Positions 1 to 7,944 of a stretch of DNA of 64,000 nucleotides are shown one piece after another. The notes beneath the pieces were generated by a model. That model was not told the origin of the DNA and did no database searches. It saw only the letters and a program-made list of their open reading frames with translations. Where the stretch lies: positions 46,008-110,007 of the forward strand of contig CADCEC010000012.1 of assembly GCA_902800395.1 (NCBI GenBank). The letters are read 5' to 3'. The DNA comes from an uncultured Bacteroidota bacterium (GTDB lineage Bacteria; Bacteroidota; Bacteroidia; Bacteroidales; P3). Position numbers and translations under genes: made by a program. Each line of letters opens with the position of its first letter. The first letter of the stretch is position 1.

Positions 1-119
1 TTCCGCAAAGACTCATAGGTGTTCAACGTAATCTCCAGCAGATACCCCACACCGCCGCAGTCAACGACCGCCTGCGTGGGTTCCAACATAGCCAGTTTTC
101 CTTCAAAGTATTCGTACAT
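1..119 (-). CDS. ruvA: Holliday junction branch migration protein RuvA (5' part only)
   Basis: The first 39 codons of RuvA are present; the rest lies beyond the left edge of the window. The start MYEYFEGKLA and the following V-D-C-G-G-V-G-Y-L-L segment match the N-terminal OB-fold of RuvA, which binds four-way DNA junctions as a tetramer and loads the RuvB motor. It is the last gene of a leftward run (M64 peptidase, beta-helix lipoprotein, ruvA), 29 bp downstream of the lipoprotein stop. That gap is filled by a 9-bp tandem repeat. Identification is from the N-terminus only but the match is characteristic. Confidence 0.85.
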   Translation of the reverse strand, partial: MYEYFEGKLAMLEPTQAVVDCGGVGYLLEITLNTYESLR

Positions 120-134
120 TTTTTGAGTGTTTTT

Positions 135-158
135 TTCGCTTAATTCGCTTAATTCGCC
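135..158. repeat. 9-bp tandem micro-repeat (ttcgcttaa) between lipoprotein gene and ruvA
   Basis: About 2.7 copies of ttcgcttaa. The repeat includes the stop codon of the upstream lipoprotein gene. It is one of many site-specific micro-repeats in this window. Confidence 0.8.
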
Positions 159-1435
159 GACGGGAACTGATACCCAATCCCTTCCGCCGGACTCCCTTCC
201 TGCAGCGTGTAGTCGTCCTCCTGCGGATTGGTGAACATCGGATCCTCATCCCAATCGCCGCCCTTCACAATGCTGTGCAGGAAACGGTGGTTGAATGAAT
301 AACCTTCTATCTCGCTCAGCAACACCTCGCCGTTGTAGTAGGTACCCCAGATGATACAATCCGTAAAGTCGGCTTTCTCCAAGTTTCCTCCCACCACTTC
401 GCCGTTCATATACATGTTGTTGCTCAGTACCAAGGTCTCCAACTTACGGCTGCTGTAAGTCCAGTAGTTAGCGAAGGTACAGCGCCGGAAGTCGTAATTG
501 CCACCTATCAAGGACGTAAAGCTTGCCAAGCAGTCGTATACCAGCAGGTTGCGTCCAGTGATAGTCGCTCCTTGCCCGACGATGCCGCAGTCGCTCATAT
601 TACGGATGATGCTGTTGGTCACCGTCAACTGCGACCCCGGGTAGCCGCGCAGGCCACCCGTGCCGTTTTCTATCATCGCATGGTCTATCACGTTGCCCGT
701 GCTATAGTTGTAGAACCATATCGTCTGCCATTGTCCCGGAAGGAAGCTGTACCAGCCGTCGTGGCGCAGCGAGGTGAAAAGTATCGGCTTCTCCGCCGTC
801 CCTTGCGCCACCAGACGCGCCGCAGAGTCGATAATCAGCATGGCGTTGTCACCGAAATAGACCTCTGTGCCTGCCGTCAACCGCAGCATGCAGTCCTCGC
901 TCACCAGGATATTGCCCAGCACGATATGCGGCAGACTATCGCTCCAGGTCTCGTTGCCGATGCGCAGCCACACCGAGTCCTTGGGCGTGATGTGGTATAC
1001 CGCATTGCGGCCCCATGCTGACAGCGGCAGCCGTTGCCCATTGCTGAAACTGATGGCGTCCTCCACCAGGAAGGGCTGCAAGTCGTCGTTGGGATTGATG
1101 TTCGCCTGCACGAAGATGAAGATGCTGTCGCCAGCTTCTATCTCTACGTCACGCGCCACCAGCGAGGTGTCGCCGTCGACATTCAGGCGGAAGCGGCTCG
1201 CACGGCCTTTCTCAAGAGTCACCAAACTCAGCAGCAGGTTGTCGTCCGTGCGGTTGTACACCGTCACACGCTTCGTCGCCGTCCCCACGGTGGTGAACAC
1301 CGTATCGAAGGCCAGCGTGTCGGCCGAGAACTCCAGCCGCACCTCTCCCCCATCGCGCACAAACGACTCCTTCTCACACCCTATAAGGCTCACTAGACCC
1401 ATCAGGCCTATAAGACCCATCAATATCCTTTTCAT
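149..1435 (-). CDS. Lipoprotein with right-handed beta-helix domain
   Basis: A 428-aa exported lipoprotein. The signal peptide is followed by a lipobox L-I-G-C with the modified Cys at residue 20. From about residue 170 the sequence turns into short parallel beta-helix rungs (IVSEDCMLRLTAGTEVYFG, then repeated L-x-V-x-x-S-x-I / C-x-F-x-N-Y turns), a fold common in polysaccharide-binding or surface proteins. Residues 30-150 look like a beta-sandwich domain. The signal sequence has the repeated peptide GLIGLMGL seen in several other genes here. Its start overlaps the stop of the upstream peptidase gene by 4 bp (ATGA), so the two are co-transcribed. The ligand or substrate is not known. Confidence 0.75.
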   Translation of the reverse strand: MKRILMGLIGLMGLVSLIGCEKESFVRDGGEVRLEFSADTLAFDTVFTTVGTATKRVTVYNRTDDNLLLSLVTLEKGRASRFRLNVDGDTSLVARDVEIEAGDSIFIFVQANINPNDDLQPFLVEDAISFSNGQRLPLSAWGRNAVYHITPKDSVWLRIGNETWSDSLPHIVLGNILVSEDCMLRLTAGTEVYFGDNAMLIIDSAARLVAQGTAEKPILFTSLRHDGWYSFLPGQWQTIWFYNYSTGNVIDHAMIENGTGGLRGYPGSQLTVTNSIIRNMSDCGIVGQGATITGRNLLVYDCLASFTSLIGGNYDFRRCTFANYWTYSSRKLETLVLSNNMYMNGEVVGGNLEKADFTDCIIWGTYYNGEVLLSEIEGYSFNHRFLHSIVKGGDWDEDPMFTNPQEDDYTLQEGSPAEGIGYQFPSAN

Positions 1436-2649
1436 CTTGTATACATTTTAATCACCTCTTCCAGCCGCTGCCGACACACCGGGCAGAACGGCGCATAGTC
1501 GCGCATCATGCAATGCATCGCAGGGCGGTAGACGTCCTTGCTGCTGTAGCCCGCGCCCTCGTAGGCTCCCAGCGGCCCATTCTCCGTGCGCGGCACCTCG
1601 GCATCGGGCGTCGGCACCAGCGTGCCGGCAGGCAGCAGCGACTGCCACTTGCTTGGGAAATCCACCAAGTTTGTGATGTTCGGTTCCAACGGCTCATACT
1701 GAGTGCGATGCAGGTCGGCATAGCTGAGGTCCTCGTCGACATACTCGTCCGCCAACCCGCCAATACCGTGACCCAATTCGTGCGGAAGCACATTCTCGGC
1801 CATCTTATGCAACGACGTGACAGAGTAGAAGTTATAGATGGCACCGCCGCCGTACTTCTCATTGTTCAGCACGATGATGATATGGTCGCAAGGCGTCGTA
1901 CCCAACACATCGTGCAACTGCCATACCTTGAAGGTCATGGCGTAGCGGTCGGCACCGAAAGTGTTGTACTCCACCCCCGCGTCGCCCTTCACAAAATAGA
2001 GGTTGAAATCCTCGCGGTGGCTTTTGAACGGTTCCTTGCCGAACAGCACACCTCTCATGCGCTCGCAGACTTTCTGATACTCCTCCTCGCCCACACCGTC
2101 AAACCCCTGCATCACAAAGGCCACATCGAACTTGGTAGCCAGTTCTCCACTTTCCACTTTCCACTTTCCACTTTCCACTCCCTCATACACCACCACCGTC
2201 TGGTCGTAGAGTTTCATATCTTTGTCACGCTTCTGGAAGGCTATCAGCACCTTACCCTTCGGCATAGGCACCAACAGTGTCTCCTCGAAGCGCTTGCTCT
2301 CGTTGCGTCCCTCGGGGGTATCTTTGTATTCGCGGAAAAGGTTGCTGTAACCACGGGAAAAAAGCTCGCGGCCCGTCTCCGCATCACGCATCACCACGCG
2401 GTAGTCGCCGTTGTCGAAGGGGTCAATCAGCTGAGTGCGAGAGCCGTGCCAAGCTGCCTGCCGGTCGTACCAACGCTCCACCCACACGGTGTCGCCCTGG
2501 GCCGACCCCTCGCGCAGACAGTTCACCCGCAGCGTCCCGCCAGTGAACCACTCCTCAAAGCGCACATTCTGAGCTCCAGCCTCTGCCACACCTAAAATCA
2601 CAAGCGCCACAAACGCCATCATCTTGAATACCGTTATTTTCATACCCAT
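1432..2649 (-). CDS. Exported M64-family (IgA-type) zinc metallopeptidase
   Basis: A 405-aa protein with an N-terminal signal peptide. The zinc motif H-E-L-G-H-G-I-G-G-L-A-D-E-Y begins near residue 290 and matches HExxHxxGxxxxEY of peptidase family M64. An upstream segment resembles the conserved M64 core (FVMQGF near 180 and the I-I-V-L-N-N strand near 260). A C-terminal MHCMMRDYAPFCPVCR stretch supplies cysteines often seen in the family. Family members cleave proteins outside the cell; the substrate here is unknown. A 7-bp repeat is inserted in frame near residue 160 and encodes GVESGKWKVESGE. The start could also be the second Met at 2643. It leads the operon running to ruvA. Confidence 0.85.
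   Translation of the reverse strand: MGMKITVFKMMAFVALVILGVAEAGAQNVRFEEWFTGGTLRVNCLREGSAQGDTVWVERWYDRQAAWHGSRTQLIDPFDNGDYRVVMRDAETGRELFSRGYSNLFREYKDTPEGRNESKRFEETLLVPMPKGKVLIAFQKRDKDMKLYDQTVVVYEGVESGKWKVESGELATKFDVAFVMQGFDGVGEEEYQKVCERMRGVLFGKEPFKSHREDFNLYFVKGDAGVEYNTFGADRYAMTFKVWQLHDVLGTTPCDHIIIVLNNEKYGGGAIYNFYSVTSLHKMAENVLPHELGHGIGGLADEYVDEDLSYADLHRTQYEPLEPNITNLVDFPSKWQSLLPAGTLVPTPDAEVPRTENGPLGAYEGAGYSSKDVYRPAMHCMMRDYAPFCPVCRQRLEEVIKMYTR
2146..2181. repeat. 7-bp tandem repeat inside the M64 peptidase gene
   Basis: Five copies of a ccacttt-type heptamer, translated in frame as repeated E-S-G-K-W-K-V. The peptide lies between the N-terminal beta domain and the peptidase core, probably a loop. 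Confidence 0.85.
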
Positions 2650-2889
2650 TTAACGAAGTCTACCCCATTTTATTGCATCTCCATAATGTCATTCTATAAA
2701 AAAGTACAAGAGGAGGTATTCATTCTTCCTTCCACTTTTTTGAAGCTCATGCACCCCATTTGAGCCAAAATTTACTATTTTAACACTTGTTATGAAAGTT
2801 TAATCATCTTTTACTAAAGTAAAGTTTAATAAAAAGTATATTAGAATTTGATAAGAACTTGATAAGAAGATGATGTCTTTTATATGCTG

Positions 2890-2947
2890 ATTGACAGTAT
2901 TTTAGCCAATCATGTTCTACCAAATGGCTAAAATACAGATTGTCAAT
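2890..2947. repeat. Long imperfect inverted repeat in divergent intergenic region
   Basis: The left arm (2890-2908) is attgaca-gtattttagcca. The right arm (2925-2947) is its reverse complement with four extra bases. The loop is 16 nt. There is no T-tract on either side, so it is not a standard terminator. It may be an operator, a small palindromic element or an RNA structure. Confidence 0.65.
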
Positions 2948-3100
2948 GCATTATATTTCTTAAAATTTGTTAAATTGAAAATCCGGGGAAAATAGCGAAA
3001 GGTCGAGTTGAGAGGGTGTGTTTAACAACCATTAACAATTACGAATTCCAATAATTCGTCGTTTTTTTCGTGTTATTATATTTATGTCGGAAAATTTATG

Positions 3101-3109
3101 TACTTTTGC
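3101..3109 (+). promoter_or_regulatory. -7 promoter box TACTTTTGC for the YciO-like operon
   Basis: TACTTTTGC matches the Bacteroidota TAnnTTTG -7 consensus, 22 bp before the chosen start codon at 3132. Its position rules out the in-frame ATG at 3084, which lies upstream of it. Confidence 0.65.
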
Positions 3110-3131
3110 AGTTTCAATTTTACACATTAGT

Positions 3132-3749
3132 ATGATACTAAAACTCTACAACGGGAATCCTAACGTGCGCGATGTGAGGCGTGTAGCCGATGTGCTGCGT
3201 GACGGCGGCATCGTCATCCTGCCCACCGACACCCTCTATTGTTTCGCCTGCAGCCTCGAGCACAAGAAAGCCGCCGAGAGCATTGCCCAGCTCAAAGGCT
3301 TCCGCCTGAAGCAGGCCAAATACTCGATGCTCTGCGACAGCCTCAGCCAGGCTTCGGAGTATGTCCGCGCCATGGACAAGGACACTTTCGCCCTCCTCAA
3401 GGGCTGCCTTCCCGGTCCCTACACTTTCATCCTCGAAGCCAGCGGCAACCTGCCCCGCAATTTCCAGAATGCCAACAAGACCATCGGCATCCGTGTGCCC
3501 GACAACGACATCACCCTGGCCATCATCTCCGAGGTGGGTATGCCGCTTATCTGCACCTCCGTGCGTCCCCTCGGCGAGGAAGATGAGCCCGAGAACTATA
3601 CCGACCCCGACCTCATCCACGACCGCTTCGGTGCGCGCGTCGACCTCGTCGTTGACGGCGGCATCGCCGACCCAGCACCCTCCACCGTCGTCGACTGCAG
3701 CGACGGCATTGAGGTCGTCCGCCAAGGAAAAGGAACTATCGAGATATGA
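3132..3749 (+). CDS. YciO/Sua5/YrdC-family protein (threonylcarbamoyl-AMP synthase-like)
   Basis: A 205-aa, single-domain protein. V-I-L-P-T-D-T-L-Y near residue 30, PGPYTFIL near 105, KTIGIRVP near 130 and the S-T-V-V-D end motif are the YrdC fold. The family makes threonylcarbamoyl-AMP for the t6A modification of ANN-decoding tRNAs. The sequence tracks more closely with the YciO subgroup (short, with F-T-L-M-C-like and GPYTFIL segments) than with TsaC, and YciO has an uncertain physiological role. It overlaps the next gene by 4 bp (ATGA), so translation is coupled. Confidence 0.8.
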   Translation: MILKLYNGNPNVRDVRRVADVLRDGGIVILPTDTLYCFACSLEHKKAAESIAQLKGFRLKQAKYSMLCDSLSQASEYVRAMDKDTFALLKGCLPGPYTFILEASGNLPRNFQNANKTIGIRVPDNDITLAIISEVGMPLICTSVRPLGEEDEPENYTDPDLIHDRFGARVDLVVDGGIADPAPSTVVDCSDGIEVVRQGKGTIEI

Positions 3750-4228
3750 AAGTCACAGTCAATAACGGAGGCAATTTCTACACCAGCCAGGGAGGCTGCC
3801 TGATGCGCCTCGTGGTGCTCTCCATCGCCGTCATGGTGGGAGCCTGGCTCCTGCCGGGCATCGCCGTAGAGAGCTCCGGCGCCGTTATCCTTACCGCCCT
3901 CGTCATCTCCATCCTCAACAACACCCTCCGTCCCATCCTTATCGTCATCGCCCTCCCCTCCAACCCCGTCACCCTCGGCCTACTGCTCTTCGTCATCAAC
4001 GCGCTCATCATCCTCCTGGCCTCCGAACTGGTCTCCGGTTTCCATGTCGACCACATCGGAACTGCCGTCCTCTTCAGCCTCATCATCATGGCCGTCAACT
4101 ACCTCCTCGAACTCCCCAACCGTCTACTCAACCGCAAGACACTCAATCAATCGAGCAATCAGACATTCAGACAATCTGACGACAACACCGACGACGAAGG
4201 GTTCACCCCCTACGAAGAAGTAGAATAG
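3746..4228 (+). CDS. Phage-holin-4-2-like (YvlD-type) four-TM membrane protein
   Basis: A 160-aa protein with about four hydrophobic segments (residues 20-40, 45-70, 72-95 and 105-125). It includes NNTLRPILIVIALP and a G-L-L-L-F-V-I-N-A motif typical of the YvlD / holin superfamily IV group. These are chromosomal membrane proteins, not evidence of a prophage, and their role is unclear. The C-terminal tail (about residue 130 on) is hydrophilic and contains an in-frame Gln/Ser/Asn repeat encoded by an octamer repeat. It sits between the YciO-like gene and panC in one rightward operon. Confidence 0.75.
   Translation: MKVTVNNGGNFYTSQGGCLMRLVVLSIAVMVGAWLLPGIAVESSGAVILTALVISILNNTLRPILIVIALPSNPVTLGLLLFVINALIILLASELVSGFHVDHIGTAVLFSLIIMAVNYLLELPNRLLNRKTLNQSSNQTFRQSDDNTDDEGFTPYEEVE
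4140..4182. repeat. Octamer-type micro-repeat in holin-like gene tail
   Basis: Degenerate copies of caatcaat / caatcaga encode N-Q-S-S-N-Q-T-F-R-Q-S. It is the same unit family that appears in the T9SS sorting domains at 15.9, 17.0 and 20.1 kb. Confidence 0.75.
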
Positions 4229-4245
4229 AAAAAAAAATCAAAGAT

Positions 4246-5178
4246 ATGAAGCAGATTATTAAGGCTGCCGAACTCACGGCAGCGGTAGAAGAAGCCAAGA
4301 AACAAGGACTCGAGATAGGCCTCGTGCCCACCATGGGTGCTCTCCACGAGGGGCACCTCTCGCTCATCGAGCGCGCCCTCAAGGAGAACGACCTTGTCGT
4401 CGTCTCCCTCTTCGTCAACCCCATCCAGTTCAACAACAAGGAAGACCTGGAGAAATACCCCCGCACCATTGACAAAGACCTTGAACTAATTAGGAATTTG
4501 GAATTAGGAATTAGGAATTCCCAACAAAACACAATTCCTAATTCCTCATTGCTAATTCCTAATTTGATTGCCTTCTCACCCACCGTCGACGAAATGTATC
4601 CTCAGGGCGAACCTAAGGAGGTCTACCATTTCGGCCCCATAGAGGAAGTGATGGAAGGACCGCGTCGTCCCGGCCATTTCAGTGGTGTCGCCGTGGTGGT
4701 GCGCCGCCTCTTCGACCTGGCGCAGCCCCGTCGTGCCTATTTCGGCGAGAAAGACTACCAGCAGATTGCCGTCATCCGCTCGCTCCTCGAGCAGATTAAA
4801 TATCCCATCGAGCTCATCCCCTGCCCCATCGTCCGCGCCGACGACGGCCTGGCCCTCAGCAGCCGCAATATGCGTCTCTCCCCCGAGGCCCGCGCTATGG
4901 CTCCCGCCATCAACGCCACCCTCGAGCAGGCCGCCGAGATGGCCGAATACGAGGAGGTCGACGACGTCAAGGAGTGGGTCCTCGACACCCTCAGCTCCTA
5001 CCACGAGGTAAACGACAGCCCCAACGGTCTGAAGTTCGAGCCCGAATACTTTGAGATTGTCGATGCCATCACTCTCCAGCCCATCGCCGAATGGTCCGAG
5101 GCTGGGAAGGACGGTGCTGTAGGCTGCATCGCCGTCTGGCTCGACGGCGTCCGCCTGATAGATATTGTGAAGTTTTAG
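4246..5178 (+). CDS. panC: Pantothenate synthetase (pantoate-beta-alanine ligase) with repeat-encoded insert
   Basis: It makes pantothenate from pantoate, beta-alanine and ATP for CoA synthesis. The HIGH-type motif (PTMGALHEGH, residues 28-37), F-V-N-P-I-Q-F-N, FGEKDYQQ and the KMSKS-equivalent LALSSRNMRLS are all present. The protein is 310 aa against about 280 usual. The excess is an insert at residues about 81-108 between the DLEKYPRT segment and the FSPTVDEMYP strand. It is encoded by an 80-bp inverted repeat of a 7-bp unit and remains in frame. Active-site motifs are unaffected, so the enzyme is probably functional. It follows the holin-like gene by 17 bp and converges on aroQ. Confidence 0.95.
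   Translation: MKQIIKAAELTAAVEEAKKQGLEIGLVPTMGALHEGHLSLIERALKENDLVVVSLFVNPIQFNNKEDLEKYPRTIDKDLELIRNLELGIRNSQQNTIPNSSLLIPNLIAFSPTVDEMYPQGEPKEVYHFGPIEEVMEGPRRPGHFSGVAVVVRRLFDLAQPRRAYFGEKDYQQIAVIRSLLEQIKYPIELIPCPIVRADDGLALSSRNMRLSPEARAMAPAINATLEQAAEMAEYEEVDDVKEWVLDTLSSYHEVNDSPNGLKFEPEYFEIVDAITLQPIAEWSEAGKDGAVGCIAVWLDGVRLIDIVKF
4485..4566. repeat. In-frame palindromic heptamer repeat within panC
   Basis: The left arm (4485-4519) has copies of aattagg; the right arm (4533-4566) has copies of the complement aattcct. Arms pair at roughly 29 of 33 positions around a 13-nt loop. The element encodes the extra 25-28 residues of PanC. Confidence 0.85.
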
Positions 5179-5221
5179 GAAAGCCTAGGAGAACCTAGGA
5201 GGGCCTAGGAGGGCCTAGGCA
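5178..5221. repeat. Tandem CCTAGG-containing repeat between panC and aroQ
   Basis: Four copies of cctagg within about 40 bp, in units near 11 bp (gaacctagg, gggcctagg). The last copy supplies the aroQ stop codon. It fills the whole convergent gap and could fold, but it has no T-tract. Confidence 0.8.
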
Positions 5222-5655
5222 AGCAACGCTTGTAGCGCCAACTCGTAGCCCTTGAGGCCGAGGCCGCAGACCATACCGCGGCAGGCGGAGGTGATGAGAG
5301 AATGGTGTCGGTAGTCCTCGCGGGCGAAGATATTGCTTAGGTGTACCTCTATCTTGGGAGCCGGCACCGCCAGCAAGGCGTCGCGCAGAGCCACGGAGGT
5401 GTGGCTGTAGCCGCCCAAATTGACGATAAGGCCGTCGGCAACTGTACTCCCCATAGCAGGGACGCAGCCTACCTGCTGGATGTGGTCGATAAGTTCTCCC
5501 TCCACATTACTCTGATAATAGCCAATCTCGACCTCGGGGAACTGCTTGCGCAGGCTTTCGAGGTACTCCTCCATGGTGGTGGTGCCGTAAACCTCCGGCT
5601 CACGCTTCCCCGTGAGATTCAGGTTGGGACCGTTGATAATCTCGATGTGCTTCAT
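5215..5655 (-). CDS. aroQ: Type II 3-dehydroquinate dehydratase
   Basis: A 146-aa cytosolic enzyme of the shikimate pathway converting 3-dehydroquinate to 3-dehydroshikimate. I-I-N-G-P-N-L-N-L-T-G-K-R-E at the N-terminus carries the flexible lid with its Arg, Tyr23 is the expected catalytic Tyr, and Q-S-N-x-E-G-E and N-L-G-G-Y-S-H-T-S-V-A-L-R-D-A-L are the other family motifs, with a later E-V-H-L-S-N. Length is normal. Its ATG overlaps the stop of the upstream YugP-like gene by 4 bp, so the pair is an operon. Confidence 0.95.
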   Translation of the reverse strand: MKHIEIINGPNLNLTGKREPEVYGTTTMEEYLESLRKQFPEVEIGYYQSNVEGELIDHIQQVGCVPAMGSTVADGLIVNLGGYSHTSVALRDALLAVPAPKIEVHLSNIFAREDYRHHSLITSACRGMVCGLGLKGYELALQALLA

Positions 5656-6371
5656 TTTCGTTCCCCAAGATAAATCATCACATAGTAGGCCAGCGTGGCC
5701 AGCGAAGTGAGGGCTGCCATCACATAGGTATAGGCGGCGGAGCGCAGAGCGCCAACAGCGTAGCTGTGAGTTTCGGGGGAAGTGATGTCACGGTGCTGAA
5801 TCCACTTCAGGGCGCGCGACGAAGCGTTGATTTCCACCGGCAGTGTGATGATGGAGAAGAGTGTGGTGAGGGCGAAGAGCCCTATGCCTACTAGCAGCAG
5901 CTGGGGGAAGGTCTTGACGAGCAGCAGTCCGCCGAGAAGCACCCAGGAGACCCACTTGCTGGAGAAGGAGACCACCGGGACGAGTGCCGAGCGCATGCCC
6001 AGCGGGGCATAGCCCACAGCATGCTGGACGGCGTGGCCGCACTCGTGGGCGGCAACAGCGGCAGCGGCCACGGAGGTGCCGTTGTAGACCTCGGGGCTGA
6101 GATTGAGGGTGCGGTCGGCAGGATTGTAGTGGTCGGTAAGCGTACCCTTCACCATGTTGATTTGCACGTCGCAAATATCGTTGTCGCGCAGCATCATCTC
6201 GGCTACCTCGCGGCCTGTGAGGCCTCCTTCGGTGCGGATGGAGGCATATTTCTTGAATTTGCGTTTCACGTTGCTGCTGGCCAACATTGAGATGAGCGTC
6301 AGCGCAATGAAGAGCACCCACATGAGGGTCGATTCCGAGGTGCCACCAAAATACATCATCAGAGTCTGCAT
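5652..6371 (-). CDS. YugP-type membrane zinc metallopeptidase
   Basis: A 239-aa membrane protein of the neutral zinc metallopeptidase family (YugP, DUF2268-like). The HExxH motif is H-E-C-G-H at residues 109-113, in the conserved A-A-H-E-C-G-H-A-V-Q-H. TM segments lie near residues 15-32, 130-175 and 215-235. LPVEINASSRALKW follows, a family signature. Physiological substrates are unknown. It is translationally coupled to aroQ downstream. Confidence 0.88.
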   Translation of the reverse strand: MQTLMMYFGGTSESTLMWVLFIALTLISMLASSNVKRKFKKYASIRTEGGLTGREVAEMMLRDNDICDVQINMVKGTLTDHYNPADRTLNLSPEVYNGTSVAAAAVAAHECGHAVQHAVGYAPLGMRSALVPVVSFSSKWVSWVLLGGLLLVKTFPQLLLVGIGLFALTTLFSIITLPVEINASSRALKWIQHRDITSPETHSYAVGALRSAAYTYVMAALTSLATLAYYVMIYLGERK

Positions 6372-6450
6372 AAGATTTCTCTTTTAGGTTTTAAATGGTC
6401 TTTTTAGTCTTATAGCAAATAACGTGCCAAATAGTTTTTTATTGTACAAA

Positions 6451-6483
6451 AAAGAAGGCTGTCCAATTGGACAACCTTCTTTT
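6451..6483 (-). terminator. Rho-independent terminator downstream of gdhA
   Basis: A 14-bp stem (aaagaaggctgtcc with its partner, one mismatch) and a tiny AATT loop, followed on the minus strand by TTTTTT. Confidence 0.85.
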
Positions 6484-6501
6484 CTATAGATATCTCTAAA
6501 G

Positions 6502-6566
6502 ATTAGATGATACCCTCTTTAGGCGTTCACTCGCTTACGCTCGTGTTCACCATTAGATGATACCCT
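6502..6566. repeat. 15-bp direct repeat of the gdhA 3' end
   Basis: attagatgataccct occurs at 6502-6516 and 6552-6566, exactly 50 bp apart. The second copy includes the gdhA stop codon. The 35 bp between look inserted. Confidence 0.8.
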
Positions 6567-7808
6567 GAGCAACCATGGCGTTAGCGACGCGCATGAAGCC
6601 GGCGATGTTGGCACCCTTCACGTAGTTGATGGTGCCGTCTTTCTCCTTGCCGTGCTCGACGCACATATCATAGATGTTGTTCATGATGGTGTGGAGGTTC
6701 TTGTCGACCTCTTCAGCGGTCCAGTTGCGGTGCTCAGCGTTCTGGCAGATTTCGAGGCCAGAGGTGGCAACACCACCAGCGTTGACAGCCTTACCGGGAC
6801 CGAAGGGCACTTTGGCCTTCTGGATGGCGGCGATAGCGGCGGGCTGGCAGCCCATGTTGGAGACCTCAGCAACGTATTTCACGCCGTTCTTGAGAAGCAT
6901 CTTGGCATCCTTCTCATCGAGCTCGTTCTGGAAAGCGCAAGGCATAGCGATGTCGCACTTCACAGTCCAAGCCTTCTTACCGGCGGTGAACTTGGCGAGT
7001 TTCGGGAACTTGGTGGCCATATCCTCAACTTTGTTGCGGTTGCTGGCGCGCATCTCGAGCATGTAGTCAATCATCTTCTTGTTGATACCGCCCTCGATCT
7101 CGCAGACGCCGTCGGGACCAGAGATAGCGACAACCTTGGCACCCAGCTCGGTGGCCTTGGTGGCAGCACCCCAAGCCACGTTACCGAAGCCAGAGAGAGC
7201 AATGCGTTTGCCCTTCATGGTGTCACCCTGCTGTTTCACCATGCGCTCGACATAGTAGATGGCGCCGAAACCAGTGGCCTCGGGACGGATGAGGGAACCA
7301 CCCCAGCCGTAGCTCTTGCCGGTCAGAGCACCAGTGGAGTGCTCGCGGGCGAGTTTCTTGTAAGCACCGTACATATAGCCGATCTCACGACCGCCGACAC
7401 CCACGTCACCAGCGGGGCTGTCCTGATCGGGACCGATGTTGCGCCACAGCTCATACATGAAGGCCTGGCAGAAACGCATGATTTCAGCGTCGCTCTTTCC
7501 AACGGGGTCGAGACGTTCACAGCCTTGTGGAAGCGGAGACCACCCTTGTAGGCGCCGAGAGCGGCGTTGAACTGCACGCGGTAGCCGAGGTTGGTGCACA
7601 CCTCACCCTTATCGTTGACCCAGGTCACACGGAAGGTGAAGATACGGTCGGGCTCAACAATACGCTCAACGATTTTGTTCTTCTCGAACTCGGGGTGTTT
7701 GTTGTATTCTTCCTCGATGGTCTCAAGAACCTCGCGAACAGCCTGCAAGTACTCGTTTTCGCCCGGATGTTTGGCTTCCAGGTTAGCCATAATTTCATTT
7801 ACTTTCAT
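6553..7808 (-). pseudogene. gdhA: NADP-type glutamate dehydrogenase, frameshifted by an internal deletion
   Basis: The two reading frames together match hexameric GdhA, which interconverts 2-oxoglutarate plus ammonia with glutamate. The first frame (from 7808) runs to G-G-L-R-F-H-K-A-V-N near 7512. The second resumes at P-V-G-K-S-D-A-E-I-M-R-F and continues to the normal C-terminus. Between them about 30 codons expected in the family are absent, including the conserved P-M-G-G-G-K-G-G segment with the substrate-binding and catalytic lysine. The missing length is not a multiple of three. As written the gene cannot make active enzyme. Either it is a recent pseudogene or the assembly has a deletion; the rest of both halves is well conserved, with no other lesion. 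It is monocistronic, with its own promoter and terminator. Confidence 0.85.
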
Positions 7809-7852
7809 GATATTTAATAAATTAGGTTAAACTTAATTTTTTTTTCAGTTCA

Positions 7853-7861
7853 GCAAATGTA
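7853..7861 (-). promoter_or_regulatory. -7 promoter box TACATTTGC for gdhA
   Basis: On the minus strand TACATTTGC fits TAnnTTTG about 45 bp before the gdhA start, within an AT-rich leader. Confidence 0.6.
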
Positions 7862-7944
7862 CAAAATAAATTTTATACAAAAAAATATTTTTTATAACTT
7901 TTTGATAAATTATACTAAACCAACATCTTATACATCCTGAGAAT

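Larger units (their letters stand above)
2650..3131. other. 482-bp AT-rich divergent intergenic region
   Basis: No gene is seen. It separates the leftward M64 operon from the rightward YciO-like/panC operon. It holds a large imperfect hairpin (2890-2947) and a clear promoter for the rightward genes at 3101-3109. The left part is AT-rich, with no clear -7 box for the M64 gene that I could assign with confidence. Confidence 0.6.

Noticed and set aside
3084-3131. Upstream ATG for the YciO-like gene
   Set aside because: It lies before the -7 box at 3101-3109, so it would not be in the transcript; the start at 3132 fits the family N-terminus.
3746-4228. Prophage holin
   Set aside because: It belongs to the chromosomal YvlD/holin-4 type family; no other phage gene is near.
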